Assembly (NCBI RefSeq): GCF_001039355.2
Contig: NW_019773959.1
Span: 138,756-202,755, forward strand
Reading direction: 5' to 3'
DNA from: Lingula anatina
Lineage: Eukaryota > Brachiopoda > Lingulata > Lingulida > Lingulidae
Length of the DNA stretch: 64,000 nt
Under the pieces are notes generated by a model that was not told where the DNA came from, did no database searches, and saw only the letters and a program-made list of their open reading frames with translations. Position numbers and translations under genes: made by a program. Positions within the stretch are counted from its first letter, which is position 1. Each line of letters opens with the position of its first letter. Below are positions 30,801 through 42,400 of this stretch, one piece after another.

Positions 30801-31799
30801 AAAAATAAAGAAGTGATGAGAATACAAAATACACTGCATAATGATAAGTTATTAAGACATAGTGTAAGCAAATTAGTGCAAATATTTTTAATCCAGCATC
30901 AACAATTAATGGCAGAGCGTTTACTTACTTTCATTAATGACAATGGCATTAAGAAGGCCTTTCCCTCTAACAATGGATACAACATCAGTTGGCAATTTCC
31001 TCAACTCATTTCTCAGGACCTCTCCCAACTTGAATGCATTCTCTGCTAAGTTTTCTTCTTCTAACACCTGTAGTGAGCCAGGAGATGTAGTTTTCATTGA
31101 CAATGAAATACCAAATGCTTACCTTAACAATGAAAATGTCTTGTCTTTAATTGGTAATGTAGCAGAAAAAAATTATTCTATATGCCTTGCTTTATATCAT
31201 TCCCATTTTATATTTGTCTTTGCAAACACCTTTTATAATATTAAATGAAGAAAAAAAAAAAGAAAGTATCTGTTGAATCACCTGAAGAGCTGCCATGGCA
31301 ATTTTACAGGCCACAGGATTACCACCATAGGTGGAGCCATGTTCTCCAGGCTTTATAGTCAACATTACTTCATCATCTGCAAGCACTGCTGACACCTGGT
31401 AGAAAAATAATACAATACACATGCACAAGTAAAAAAGAGAATCCTGAATCTTGAAAACTTCAAGTCTTCGTCAAATCAAAATAACTTTATGATGGTTGTC
31501 TGTACAGGCACAACTAACAAACACAATTAGGTGCATTTTACAACATCTATAAGCACTGGGATAAAACATGCCTTACCCCACAGTGTGGGCTTTCCTTCCT
31601 TTCTTGGAGTCTCAAAGTAGTTTGAAATAATAAACATCCATCAGTGGGCCTATTTCCCAAATATGATAAAAAAAGGGAGAAGGGAATGATAACACCGCCA
31701 CCCTCCCTGATCTGCATATGAAACATTACAGACATCCAGTTTCAAAACCCTTCTTATAATCAAAAATTTTCTGTACTTCTTAAATTATTTATAAGATTG
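27856..31799. repeat. large direct duplication, copy B (OAT 3' end)
   Basis: Counterpart of 23869-27798. This copy is continuous on its right side with the upstream OAT exons, so it is taken as the native gene end. Its identity with copy A stops inside the intron, a few bases before the exon at 31807. Confidence 0.9.
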
Positions 31800-34700
31800 C
31801 GCATACTGGATATACCCCTCCTGACAGAGCTTTTCCCAGCACGACCAGATCTGGTCTCACTTCCTCATAGTCCACACACAAACGCCTGAAATTAAAACAC
31901 CACATATAATTATAGAATATTATCTGTTTGCTTCAAAATGAATTTTCATAAGGATAATGACCCCTTTCACATAGTAATACACCTTCACTTCAAACATTAC
32001 AGTCAAACATACTTGGATCAACAATAAAATTTTATGTCTAGATGACTTCCATCTTCCATTACCAAAGGTTATTTGTTGCTATCATTATGTCTACCACACC
32101 CAATGGGGAGATTTTAACAAGTCGCATAGCTGTAAGAATTTTAACAAACCATCCAGCAGTAAGCCCTCTGCTTGAAGAGGGCCCTCCAAATGAAGGCTGG
32201 ACAGATCGATAGCTAAGCCCTTGATTCAAGGGAAAAGTAACTTATCAGGGTATCTACAACAAAAAAAGACAGCCCATTACAAACAGCACAACATAATATT
32301 GTGCACACTCGCCTTCCTGTTCTAGCCAGTCCTGTCTGTACTTCATCAGCAATCCAAAGTACATTGTTCTTAGTGCAGGTGTCCCTGATGGCTTTAAGGT
32401 AACCAGGGTCTGGAACTACAACACCTGCCTCCCCTTGGATAGGCTCCACCATGAATGCACAAACTTTAGGGTCCTTCAAGGCAGCCTGAAGATTATTGCA
32501 GAGTCACAATTCATAATTTGTTTTTCTCTTACAGCATGTTTAGTGTAAGATTACTTTTTCTTGGTCAATCAATTGGAATGTGTTTAAATACATAAACTTC
32601 TGCTGTTTTGCGTATAATCTTAGGATTATTGAGGCATACACAAACCAGTTTTAGAAAAAAAAAAAATTTTCAAACCTTATACATACAATGATGAAATAAA
32701 CAATGTTTAAGATTGGGAAGAATCATTGCAAATAATTCTTGAGATGATTAAGCATGAGATAACTTCTGCCCAATGCATAGAATGCTCTATTTCTATTACT
32801 CCCCATTATGCAACTTTTAGTTTCATTGTACAAATGTTATGTTATGTTATGTTATGTTATGTTATGTTATGTTGTGTTATGTTATGTTATAGCCTCCATT
32901 GTTTTGTGCTAGTGCCGAATAAATTAATACATAACCAGTGATCATGTACCACCTAACACATTGAAAATAGTTGGACTCACTTGTAATGCAGAGACATCGT
33001 TGTAAGGTATAGTGCTAAAACCTGGCATAAATGGACCAAATCCTCCATAGCAATCTGGGTCACTAGAGCTAGAAATGGCAGCCAAAGTTCGACCCCAGAA
33101 ATTGCCAGCAGCAAATACAATCTTTGCCTCATTCTTTGGAATTCCTTTCACATCATATCCCCAGCGTCTGGCCAGCTTACAGGCAGTCTCTCCTCCCTCA
33201 ACACCTAGAAAGAAAAAATAATAATTCCAAGAATTAGATTCACACATACTAGCTTGGTCGATCCAACTCTGCAGGGGATTTCCCTAAAAAGCGATCAGTT
33301 AAATCAGCTTAATTGTATGACACCCCTCCTTGAGCAGCTAGGGGGTAATTAACTATAGTGTGCTTCAACTGAACCCTGCTAGCAACTTTATTAAAATTCC
33401 ATGCCTATCATAAAAATACTATTAAAACACATGCTAAATGACTCCTGCTTTATTAAAATTTTAGGTATTCGTCACTAACTAACCTTAAAGTAAATGAAGC
33501 TAATGTACCACTCAACTATCTCCCATAAACTGTGTGTTAATTTCTTAATTCAAGTCTCTGAAAAAGTTAACTAAAATATGGGCATTTTGCATAATTTTTT
33601 GTTTCATGTGCATTCTCATTAGAAACACATTCAGGACAGGAAAACAAAGGACTTCAGTGATGTGAATCCTGATAATATTTCATCTGAATTTTTAATCGCA
33701 ACAAAATCCTTTTATTTGACCTTTGGCTGAAACCAGTTATGTGGTATTTATGCAGTGCTTGGCATAACAACCTACATGGCTGTATTATTAAATAAAGGGC
33801 ATATAAACATTCAACCTATAAAACTTGTATAAAGCTATAGTTGAAGCAAATGGACTCCATATAAACCCAAACATCAAATATGACACAGTTCAACTGTAAA
33901 CTTATCTGTCTTATGACTGAGATAAAAAAAGTAAAATACTACTTCAAAAAATTATGTGGGCTTGCTTGAAACATACGCAATCCCCCAAAATATTGATTGA
34001 AAAAAATGCAAAATTTTACAGTTATAAAAACATTAAGCTATTTTTTCCTAAAGTATTCAGGTTCCTAGTCTGTTTTAAATGAAACATTTCTATACATTCG
34101 GGGGATTAGGAGTAAAATCCTACCTGTATTCATAGGCAGGACCTTGTCATATCCAAAGAGATTGTGCATGAACTCTTCATATTCTCCCAGCAGATTGCTG
34201 TAGAATGCCCTAGAAGTAAGTGTCAGCACCTCAGCCTGGCCCTTCAAAGCCTCTATAATCTTCGGGTGACAGTGTCCCTGGTTCACTGCACTGTACGCAC
34301 TGAGGAAGTCATAATATTGGTTGCCTTCTACATCCCACACATGGACACCTAGCACAAATTATAAATAATACTACACAGTTTACAATACATAAGATAAGAA
34401 TGGTTTTGAAATACATGTGACTTTAATTGGAACTGCTGTCAACCATTCCAAACTAAATTGGTCTGCAGAATACTCAACAATGCAACAAGCAGATGCGATA
34501 GAAACTTCTAAAATCTATGGGAATACGCCCTTAAGTTTTACTCTTGTCCATGCAGNAGACCCCATTCCCAGAGATTAGATCGATCCAAACTAGATCGACC
34601 TAACTCCCTGGGGGTTAACGCTAAATAGCTGTCAGCAGAGTGGGCACGAAAGTTAATTACCCCCTTACAGCTTGTAGGAGGCGGGACAGACATTTAAGCC

Positions 34701-36215
34701 GGATTATCTGACATCAATCTAGTAAGACTCCCCACGGGAATAGATCAATCTAAAATCTATGGGAATACGCCCTTAAATTTTACTCTTGTCCATGCAGAAT
34801 AATGGAAATTCTATACACTATGGAAGATATGTAAGGCGGATAGCTAAAGTTGATTATCATTTTATAACATCAAAAGAATCAATGGACATCATACTTTTTA
34901 CCATGCATGAAGATGAACATTTAAAGAATAATCACAAATAATTATTATCACAAAGGATATACAACAGCATATATGATTGAAATTATATTTTGTCTAATAT
35001 CAAAATGAACTGCCCTGCTCCTTGACCCTTTTATTGATTTTAATCTTGAAATTATTTAAGACTCAGGCTACATGCTACACAATCAAAGTAGGAATACATA
35101 ATGTTATGATATGATTTTAAGATTTACAAGCTAATCCCAACTTGACTGCAAATGTATTTCAAAAAATTATTTTTTGTATTTTATGAGCCAGCACATGTGG
35201 GCTATTTATGAAACAATAAGCTACAACATAACAACTTTGTGTTATGTTACAGATCAGCATATGTAGGCTGTTTATGAAACAATAAGCTACAACATAACAA
35301 CTTCCTGTTATGTTACGGACCAGCATAACCTACAACATTATAGCCTTTTTTCTATAAATATGACCAGTGCAATGATAGTGGGCTCCTTTTCACATGTCAT
35401 AAGCTTTGTAAATTGGTCTTTGTTGCACCAAACATTAAACAGCTGGTTTCATTTGCCTTACTGGTAGTTTGGTATAGCATTTCTCATGATAGGGGCACAC
35501 TGTCATTCAAATGTTGAATTCTATACCTTCTATACATCCCTTATATTTCAGCAGGGCTTGAAATAAACTTTTTTGAGGCACTTGCCAGGTTGGCAAGTAG
35601 GTCTGAAAATCTACTTGCCGGACTCCAAAACCTACTTACCGGACTCTAAAATCAGTATTTTTTAATCGATCGGAGGGATCCCCCCTCAGATTTCAAAAAA
35701 GGAGAAACACTTAATTCATTGACATCATGCAAATAATACATTAACAAGTCATTTGACAAAGGTACAATTAGAGAGGTTTTAGCAGAACTAAAAAAAAAAT
35801 ACTTTTAGCCAAATTAATTATTTCAGCCAAATGAAATTTTTTTTTTTTTTTTTGCAAAATTACAATAATAGTTGGAGGCTATTAGCTATCTCTCTATATT
35901 GACAATGCCACACTTGTGACAGCAACACCATGGACACAGGCACATACAATATATGCATTTACTTTATTATACTTAATCGCATCTAACACATCCTAATTTC
36001 ACACCTACCACAATGTCACAACTAACATATCACCCACCTTTTCCTTTGCACAGTGCCACGGGAAGTGGGTGGTAGTTGTGTGCACCGTACTTATCTTCCT
36101 TTTCAAACACCCTTTTGGAAGGTTCTCCCAACTTTCCAAGTTCTGCTGCAGTGGCGACTGTTCTCACTGAGGACTGCGCCAGCTGCCTGGCTTGGGTAAA
36201 TACACGTGAAAGCAT
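30575..36215 (-). CDS. OAT: ornithine aminotransferase, mitochondrial
   Basis: PLP enzyme of the mitochondrial matrix: L-ornithine + 2-oxoglutarate to glutamate-5-semialdehyde + glutamate. Eight minus-strand exons join in frame: 36038-36215, 34124-34348, 32981-33204, 32313-32485, 31807-31885, 31282-31395, 30929-31067, 30575-30747; 434 residues, close to the usual 439. Visible parts: presequence [20 protein letters not shown], then [75 protein letters not shown], the PLP lysine ([10 protein letters not shown], Lys285), and [13 protein letters not shown]. The intron after 32313 has a GC donor (aag|gcgagt); only this choice keeps the frame. A diverged MITE piece (33245-33390), another MITE (34560-34775), a pentanucleotide repeat and a 66-bp tandem repeat lie in its introns. 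The last three exons occur a second time downstream. Confidence 0.96.
32834..32890. repeat. (TTATG)n microsatellite
   Basis: About eleven ttatg units with one interruption (ttgtg) in an OAT intron. Confidence 0.95.
33245..33390. mobile_element. diverged 'agatcgatc'-family MITE fragment
   Basis: ggtcgatccaactctgcagg, cagcttaattgtatgacacc and gcagctagggggtaattaac resemble internal parts of the element at 41485-41745 (gatccaacaggactaactcc, cagcttaaatgtctggcatg, cagctagggggtaataaatt). Only one end is seen. It lies in an OAT intron just upstream of the exon at 32981-33204. Confidence 0.55.
34511..34797. repeat. short direct duplication around 'n' at 34556, with MITE copy 2
   Basis: aaatctatgggaatacgccc plus ttttactcttgtccatgcag occurs at 34511-34555, ends at the 'n', and recurs at about 34757-34797. 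The segment between is a full MITE of the 'agatcgatc' family (34560-34775): left end attcccagagattagatcga, right end agatcaatctaaaatctatgggaat. So the right end and flank of the MITE are present on both sides, as expected from a mis-joined haplotype with and without complete resolution of the element. Confidence 0.75.
35191..35341. repeat. 66-bp tandem repeat, about 2.3 units
   Basis: Units begin gcacatgtgggc (35191), gcatatgtaggc (35257) and gcataacc (35323). Each contains tttatgaaacaataagctac and a cataacaactt/gttatgtta near-palindrome. It is in the first OAT intron. Confidence 0.8.
35552..35700. mobile_element. possible hAT-like element end
   Basis: cagggcttgaaataaac resembles the usual start of hAT non-autonomous elements and is followed by short internal palindromes (acttgccaggttggcaagt) and repeated ctacttgccggact / ctacttaccggact. 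The opposite end was not found, so this may be a fragment. Confidence 0.3.
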
Positions 36216-37852
36216 AATGACAACCTGAAAATGTTAAAACTAAAAGCATGGCTTCCATTAACAACTTCATAAAAAGTTAACCATTATATAGTGAGCCAGT
36301 TGCTGAATGCAGATTTTAAGAGGTGGAGCCATTTAAGAAAAAATTTATAAATAAAATATCAAATTAGCAAAATAAAATCTTAAGGCTCATCTTCATGTAA
36401 TATTAAGATCATTGAGCCATGTGAAAGTCCAAATCAATGACTACTAGTACGGTACATTGCAACAGACGGTATTTCATCCGTTTAGGTAATCGACCACACG
36501 GACTGTGCGTACTGACTCGCGAGAGTCGTTTCGTCGGCAAGATCTTGTCGTGCAGACGTCTACATCTATCACTTGTGCACACTCGCTTTACTAGTAACAA
36601 TATGTCAATATCTACGTTACTACCCTACTACTACTATACCTGTACTGGTATATATTATTTGCAATGCAAAACTGCTTTCATTTTTAAAATAAAAATACCG
36701 CGCTAAAGAAATCCGTTCTTCTTTAAGAAATTGAATACGATAGACGGCAACGTACTGTAAATACCCCTGCAGCTGGCTGGTTACGGTCGTAGCAATGATG
36801 CAATGTGCAGCCAGGCTTTATATTGCGGCGTGGGAGCGCTCAAGTGAAGTCGATTAACTAGGTCAACTTTAGGTCAAGACAAATATGTATGTACAGCTCT
36901 AATGAAAGTAGTGTGCACTTCAAAAATTCAGAGTAATATCTTAACACCTTGGGGCCACAATAACTATATATTACAATCAAGATAATTTTTACGATTTTAT
37001 TAGAGAGAGAATTTCAACGAACGTTACACAGGGTCAAAATTATAAAGTTTCCATACACATCGGGCTCTTGTTAGTGGTCACGTGCCTTTCAAGAGCCTCA
37101 GTTTCGTAAAATAACACAAGGAAGGAAGTTGTGGCAAATATACATGTACTGATAGACTAGTTATGCACCAGGACATTCAATGGTAAATATTATAAAATAT
37201 TTGTTCTTCTTTCATGCATTAAATAATTTATATGTAAAGGTTTAGATGTGTAACAGTATCATTTGCACAAATTTTTGGAAGTTCGAACATCACTTCCCCA
37301 AAGGCTAAACCAAAATATTGCATTTATTTGTCCACCCCGCATACATGTACCCCTGTCAGTTTTAGGGGCAAAGAGTTACTATCCGAGACGAACATAACTA
37401 TTTCATACTCTTCTGTTCAGTCGGGTGATTTAAGTAGATGGAAAATCCCCCCTCCAGTGATATAAAATGCAGAATTACGATATGTTCTAGAAACTAGTTT
37501 GAAACTTTTGGCCTTTTGCATTTGTTAATGTGATTATTTCATTCTGAAGTATAGCATCTATATATTTCATGGATTTGTTAGCAGTCATATTCATGTTTCC
37601 TGATATGAACTACATGTACGAACTCATGTAAATTGTTGATCACCTAGAGCAATTCAGCTATTTGTCAAGGCTCAGTCTTTTTGCTCACCTTTTGCTCCTG
37701 GATGCTTTTGAAAACAAGGTACTGATTTTTGGCAATATTTTGGTACTATTTTCACTTGAATTTTCTATATTTCATAAGGAAGCATACTGCCATACTTTCA
37801 TCATATAGTGTTTTTATGTTTTGATGCCATCCAGTGAATGTGGTCACTTTAT
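36216..37852. other. OAT upstream region and spacer
   Basis: Sequence 5' of OAT. The part near 36430-36880 is less AT-rich and CpG-containing, fitting a promoter region of the minus-strand gene; no specific motif can be supported. The rest is AT-rich with no gene recognised. Confidence 0.4.
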
Positions 37853-38748
37853 CAGTGTTCCCGAAAAACCGTCGGACAGCCGTATATGTCTGTCATAAAT
37901 TGAAAATGTCCAACGTGAAACATCAGCATGTCAGTCACAATGTCCGTACTATCAAATGGCAGAGCATCTAAAATACTAAGTCCTGGCCCAGTTGCCAATG
38001 CTTTTTGTCACTGCACGAATTGCTCCAGCGCGAAAAATTAGAATATGCATTGATACTAGTCTTGCCCTAACAAGCATTTTCTATCCTCCTTGTGAAATTC
38101 TGGGATTAAGCACAACTTTTTTTATTAATTTTTAAATTTACTTTCAAAAGCAAATTCAGAGCTTACTGCAACTTACTTCATTGTTTTGAACTAAAATAGA
38201 ATATCCACGCTTGGACCCTAAATCAAATTCTCCCAAACAAGTCAATCCTGTGGTAAAAAATGACACCGATATGTATTCCCCACTACTACAGGTTTAGCTT
38301 ACCACTGCTGAACCAGTTCAGGCCAGTTTAGAAGCCACACAGTTGAAGGGTGAGCACATTTCGATATAGAACAGACACAGTTTTACTAGTATTGATGTAA
38401 TAGAGGTAAATGTCCAGTCTGTTTGATTTTTTTTTTTTTTTTTTTTTCGGGCCAGTGAATTTTAAGTCAGACAAGTAATTGTAAGCAATTGGTGATCTGA
38501 ATGGTCAGAGAGCTGAAAAGCTTAAGTCACACACTATGACATGCTGAAAAATGAGGCCACTATTTCACAGTGTACCTGATGTAGCCACTCTTTTGTGCTG
38601 CTGTTGTTATCGGACTTGTCTTTATAATTAAACCATGAAAAATGATATATTTTTCAAATGTCTGACATGATCAAAAAATGTCAGACATAGGGATATTTTA
38701 TGTCAAACATAATGTCAGACAGGTGTCCAAAGTTTTTAGGGAACACTG
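37853..38748. mobile_element. hAT-like non-autonomous element
   Basis: Left end cagtgttcccgaaaaac and right end gtttttagggaacactg are inverted repeats with one mismatch over 17 bp. The flanks carry a near-matching 7-8 bp target duplication (actttatc / gctttatc, sharing the terminal bases). Internal sequence has several tgtc-agac palindromes near the right end and no transposase ORF. Length about 0.9 kb. cagtgttccc termini and an 8-bp target site are typical of hAT elements. Confidence 0.75.
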
Positions 38749-39399
38749 CTTTATCAATGCACATTTGTCAATATATTATTGTTTTGGACTGCAAAGATGA
38801 AGGTTGTGCCAGGGAAATCTATTGACCCAATAATCTATTTCAGATGGACGTGGCTTTAAAAAGCATAACTTTGAAAATAGGGTCACAGATTATATTGAAT
38901 GATATGTCTGTGTGGGCATCACCTCAGTAACAGTACTCACTGTATTGACCAAGTACCTGTACAGTGACGTCCCAGTTAGACTCAGTGGTCCATGACCTTA
39001 ACAATCCCCTATACCTAATTTACTTGTAGTATGGCCAACTAATTTACCTCTCATATATCACCATCAATTTTCTCTGTCAGAAATGTTTTATTTATCATTT
39101 TCATGACAAATACGATATCTTTTACAACAGGACTAAATGCAAAAGTTAACACTAAAAACTTGAAACCCAAGTAGCATTACTGTGGCACTTCCTTGCCTTG
39201 GATTCACATACATCAAAGCTATTGCCTGTGAAGGGTGAAATATCTCTCTTCGAGCAGGTAAACATTCTATGACTGGCAATTAATCATCTACCACCATGTA
39301 CTTGCAGCAAGCTTGTTTTTTTTGTTTTTTTTTTCGAAGAAACCTATGTGAAAGAAACCTTTGTAAAACAAAAAATGAAACTTTAAAATTTTTTTCCAG
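38749..39399. other. spacer / presumed first intron of the PH-PDZ gene
   Basis: AT-rich. It ends at a good acceptor (aattttttttccag, exon from 39400) that precedes the start codon of the PH-PDZ gene, so at least its right part is probably a 5' UTR intron. Confidence 0.4.
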
Positions 39400-39432
39400 G
39401 CTGTTAGATGAAGCACCCCTCCCAGCCGTGGG

Positions 39433-42400
39433 ATGGCACAGAGCACTGGGTCTCACCGTCGCAGCCTGAACAAGGTGATCATCAAGCAGGGCTACCTGAG
39501 GAAGGCACCAACTTCTAGTAAACTGCCACTCATCAAGGTAATAGAGAGTTTCCGTTGCCGGTGAGATACGCTGGCTAGATTAATACGTCATCGGTTTGTG
39601 CGCACTTGTGATGTTTACCGCGTTCATATACTGTCGTCCTATCTAGTCTGCAGAATACAAGCGCTCCTATCTAGCCAGTGCGGAAGATTATTGAAAATAG
39701 TTATTAAAGGTTATGTTTGCTAATTTATATGCCTTATATACTTTTTTACAATAGTTCAAGTGTACATTCATGCAAATTTCGACTTTTTAAGACAGAGGAG
39801 TCACTAGTTTTGGTTTATCAGGCACGTAGACGGGGGTTGATCGTGGGGTTCTTACTAACCGCCATTTTTGTCGGGAAAAATTGCACTTTTGGGTAATATT
39901 TGTCTCCTTTTTCATAAAAAAGAATCTCTCCCTTGGAAATAGATGGCTATGGGGCCGTATATTGTTATTATATTGGAATGAGCGCCACCTATGGCGGGAA
40001 GCGCCAGCATTCCGGGACTTAACTAGAACGTGAAGAGAGAAGCGCGTTACTGGATACATTTGGTCTTTGCACATACGTACATAACAATCTAGCAGTCGTA
40101 TCCCAACTGCACCGGAAACTCTCTAATGTTGCTGTAGTTGATTTCATTATAAGGATTGTGTTAGTTGTGACACCTTGCATTCATTGGTTACATAGCCACA
40201 TGTAATGCAGCAGAAAGTATATTGGAAATGGAAATCATCTGAGATAAAGTCTTATAGCTCCATTGAGAATGAGTTAGGTTGCAATAGCTGATGCACACTT
40301 ACTCCATGGGAACTCTCGCTGAATGCAATGAGTCCACTAAAAACAAGAGGAGGCATGTTAACCTGATTGCATTAGGGGGGAGTCCCAGTGAAGTTAGTGC
40401 ACAGTAGCTATTGTGACCTTTCCTATTCTGAAAGGGGCCTTAAAGGAGCATATTTGCAGTACATGATGTCATGTGAGACTAAAGACAAAAGACATATGAT
40501 AATCTGCAACATTATCTGTGCTGGGAGAATGTTGTTTAAAAAAAAATATTCAAAAGTTCTATGCAAAACATGCCAAATTTGCACTCATATGTAATTTGAC
40601 GGAACTCAAGAGATCACACTTGGAAATTATCTGTGGCTGAATTTTGTCAGTTTTTATTCATAGCCACACTGCAATCATTAGTCTGCCATTATTTTGACCA
40701 CACTCTCCTCCAAATCCAACAAAATCTCCCTTGATTTTCTGAGACTTTCGTCTGTCAAATAATTCTCATTCAAATGAACTTTTGATAGTTACTAGTACAT
40801 TCCTCTAGTTTATAGTAGTGACATTTAAAGGATTCATTGTCATTATCCATCAGTGATATTATTTTATAAAAAAGGTATTTTAAAATGCCAGACGAACATC
40901 GGCTTTTATGTTTATATTTCTTATGTCTTTAAAAATGAATAATAATTGTTTTTGGTGCTATTAATTTGTATTGTACTTCCCCATTTTCTTTTAATTTGTT
41001 TTTCATTATTTTGCTGTAATGCATTTGATGCCCTTTCATTTCAAACATGCACATAAAATCAATAGATAATTCACGAGGATTTTTTTAAGATGTCGTGTTA
41101 AAACATTTTTCTCGACATTAGCATGTAATTTTAATGGTACTTCTTCAACCTGAAAGCTTTTAGAATGCATGTTGCATTGCTCTTTAGTAAATTGAATCAT
41201 GCAGATGGACCTTTTTGATGTGGTAATGGTTACATACATCCCATGAGAAATGCACTGTGACTTTCACTTGAGATCTTTTTTTTTTTTTTTTTTATTTATT
41301 TATTTATAACAGAGATGGTCTCTGTTGTCGTGACTGAATAAATGTGTGGGAGGGAGCCATCATTACAGTATTCAGTTTTTAGCTATTGCCATCCTAACAT
41401 TGTTGGGATCGGCATAGAAATGTATTTTTAAGTGAATGTTAAAGTTTTTTTTTAATATACATACTAGTCATAGTGTCTAAGACTGGGTTCACATGCCTAG
41501 ATCGATCCAACAGGACTAACTCCAGGGGATCCATGCTATCAACTTAAGCAGCTTAAATGTCTGGCATGCCTTTTGAATCAGCTAGGGGGTAATAAATTTT
41601 CATGCACGCTTGGCCTCCTGTAGTTAATTACTCCCTATCAGCTTTAATAGGTGTGACAGACATAAAATTGATAGCAATTTAGTGAGAATCTCCTCGGAGA
41701 TGGATCGATCCAAAGTTAGTATGATATCTCTGGGAATGGTCTCTTACATGTATAATGCATTTTTATTCTAAATTCTTAAGTTCTAAAAGCTCTATCTCAT
41801 AAATTTAATAGCATTATAATGTAGTGCAATATTATTTTATGTAATGCTTTTTAATATAATATCTTGATAATGTGATTGTTTACTTAAAAATAAAAATGAA
41901 GATGGTAGTATTTGTTTTCAGAGCTGGGACAAGAAATGGGTTGTTTTCGGAGTTCTCAATGGAGAAGATGCTTACCTGGAGTACTTTGACACACAGTCAG
42001 AGATATTCAGAGGCACCCCATGTGCTGTGGTGAACCTACAGAACATCAAACACATCACCTATACTATGCAGGGGCAGAAATATGACTTTGAGTTCCATAT
42101 TGGTCTGCAAGACAGGGTTGTTACCTTAGTGGCTGATTCAAGGTAAGTAATTTTGTTGTTGGATTTTCTTTTTCAAGTGGTTAGTTTCTTTTTCCAAAGC
42201 AGTACTTGGAATTTATTTTGGGCAGAGCTGATTCTATTAAGTAAAAAAATAGATGAGAGCAAAAGAAATATTGTGATTGTGCTGTATCATATTTCGTTTC
42301 TGACCTAGCGAGTGAACTAAGTGGGCCACATGATTTTTTAACTGGCCTGACAACAATATGATACACAAGGTGATTTAAATGAATTCCTAACCAACTATTC

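Noticed and set aside
26439..31428. Plus-strand ORFs opposite the OAT exons
   Set aside because: Antisense shadows; the minus strand carries continuous aminotransferase sequence with proper splice sites.
39787..40074. 95-codon minus-strand ORF
   Set aside because: It lies wholly inside a TIR element and resembles no transposase or host protein.
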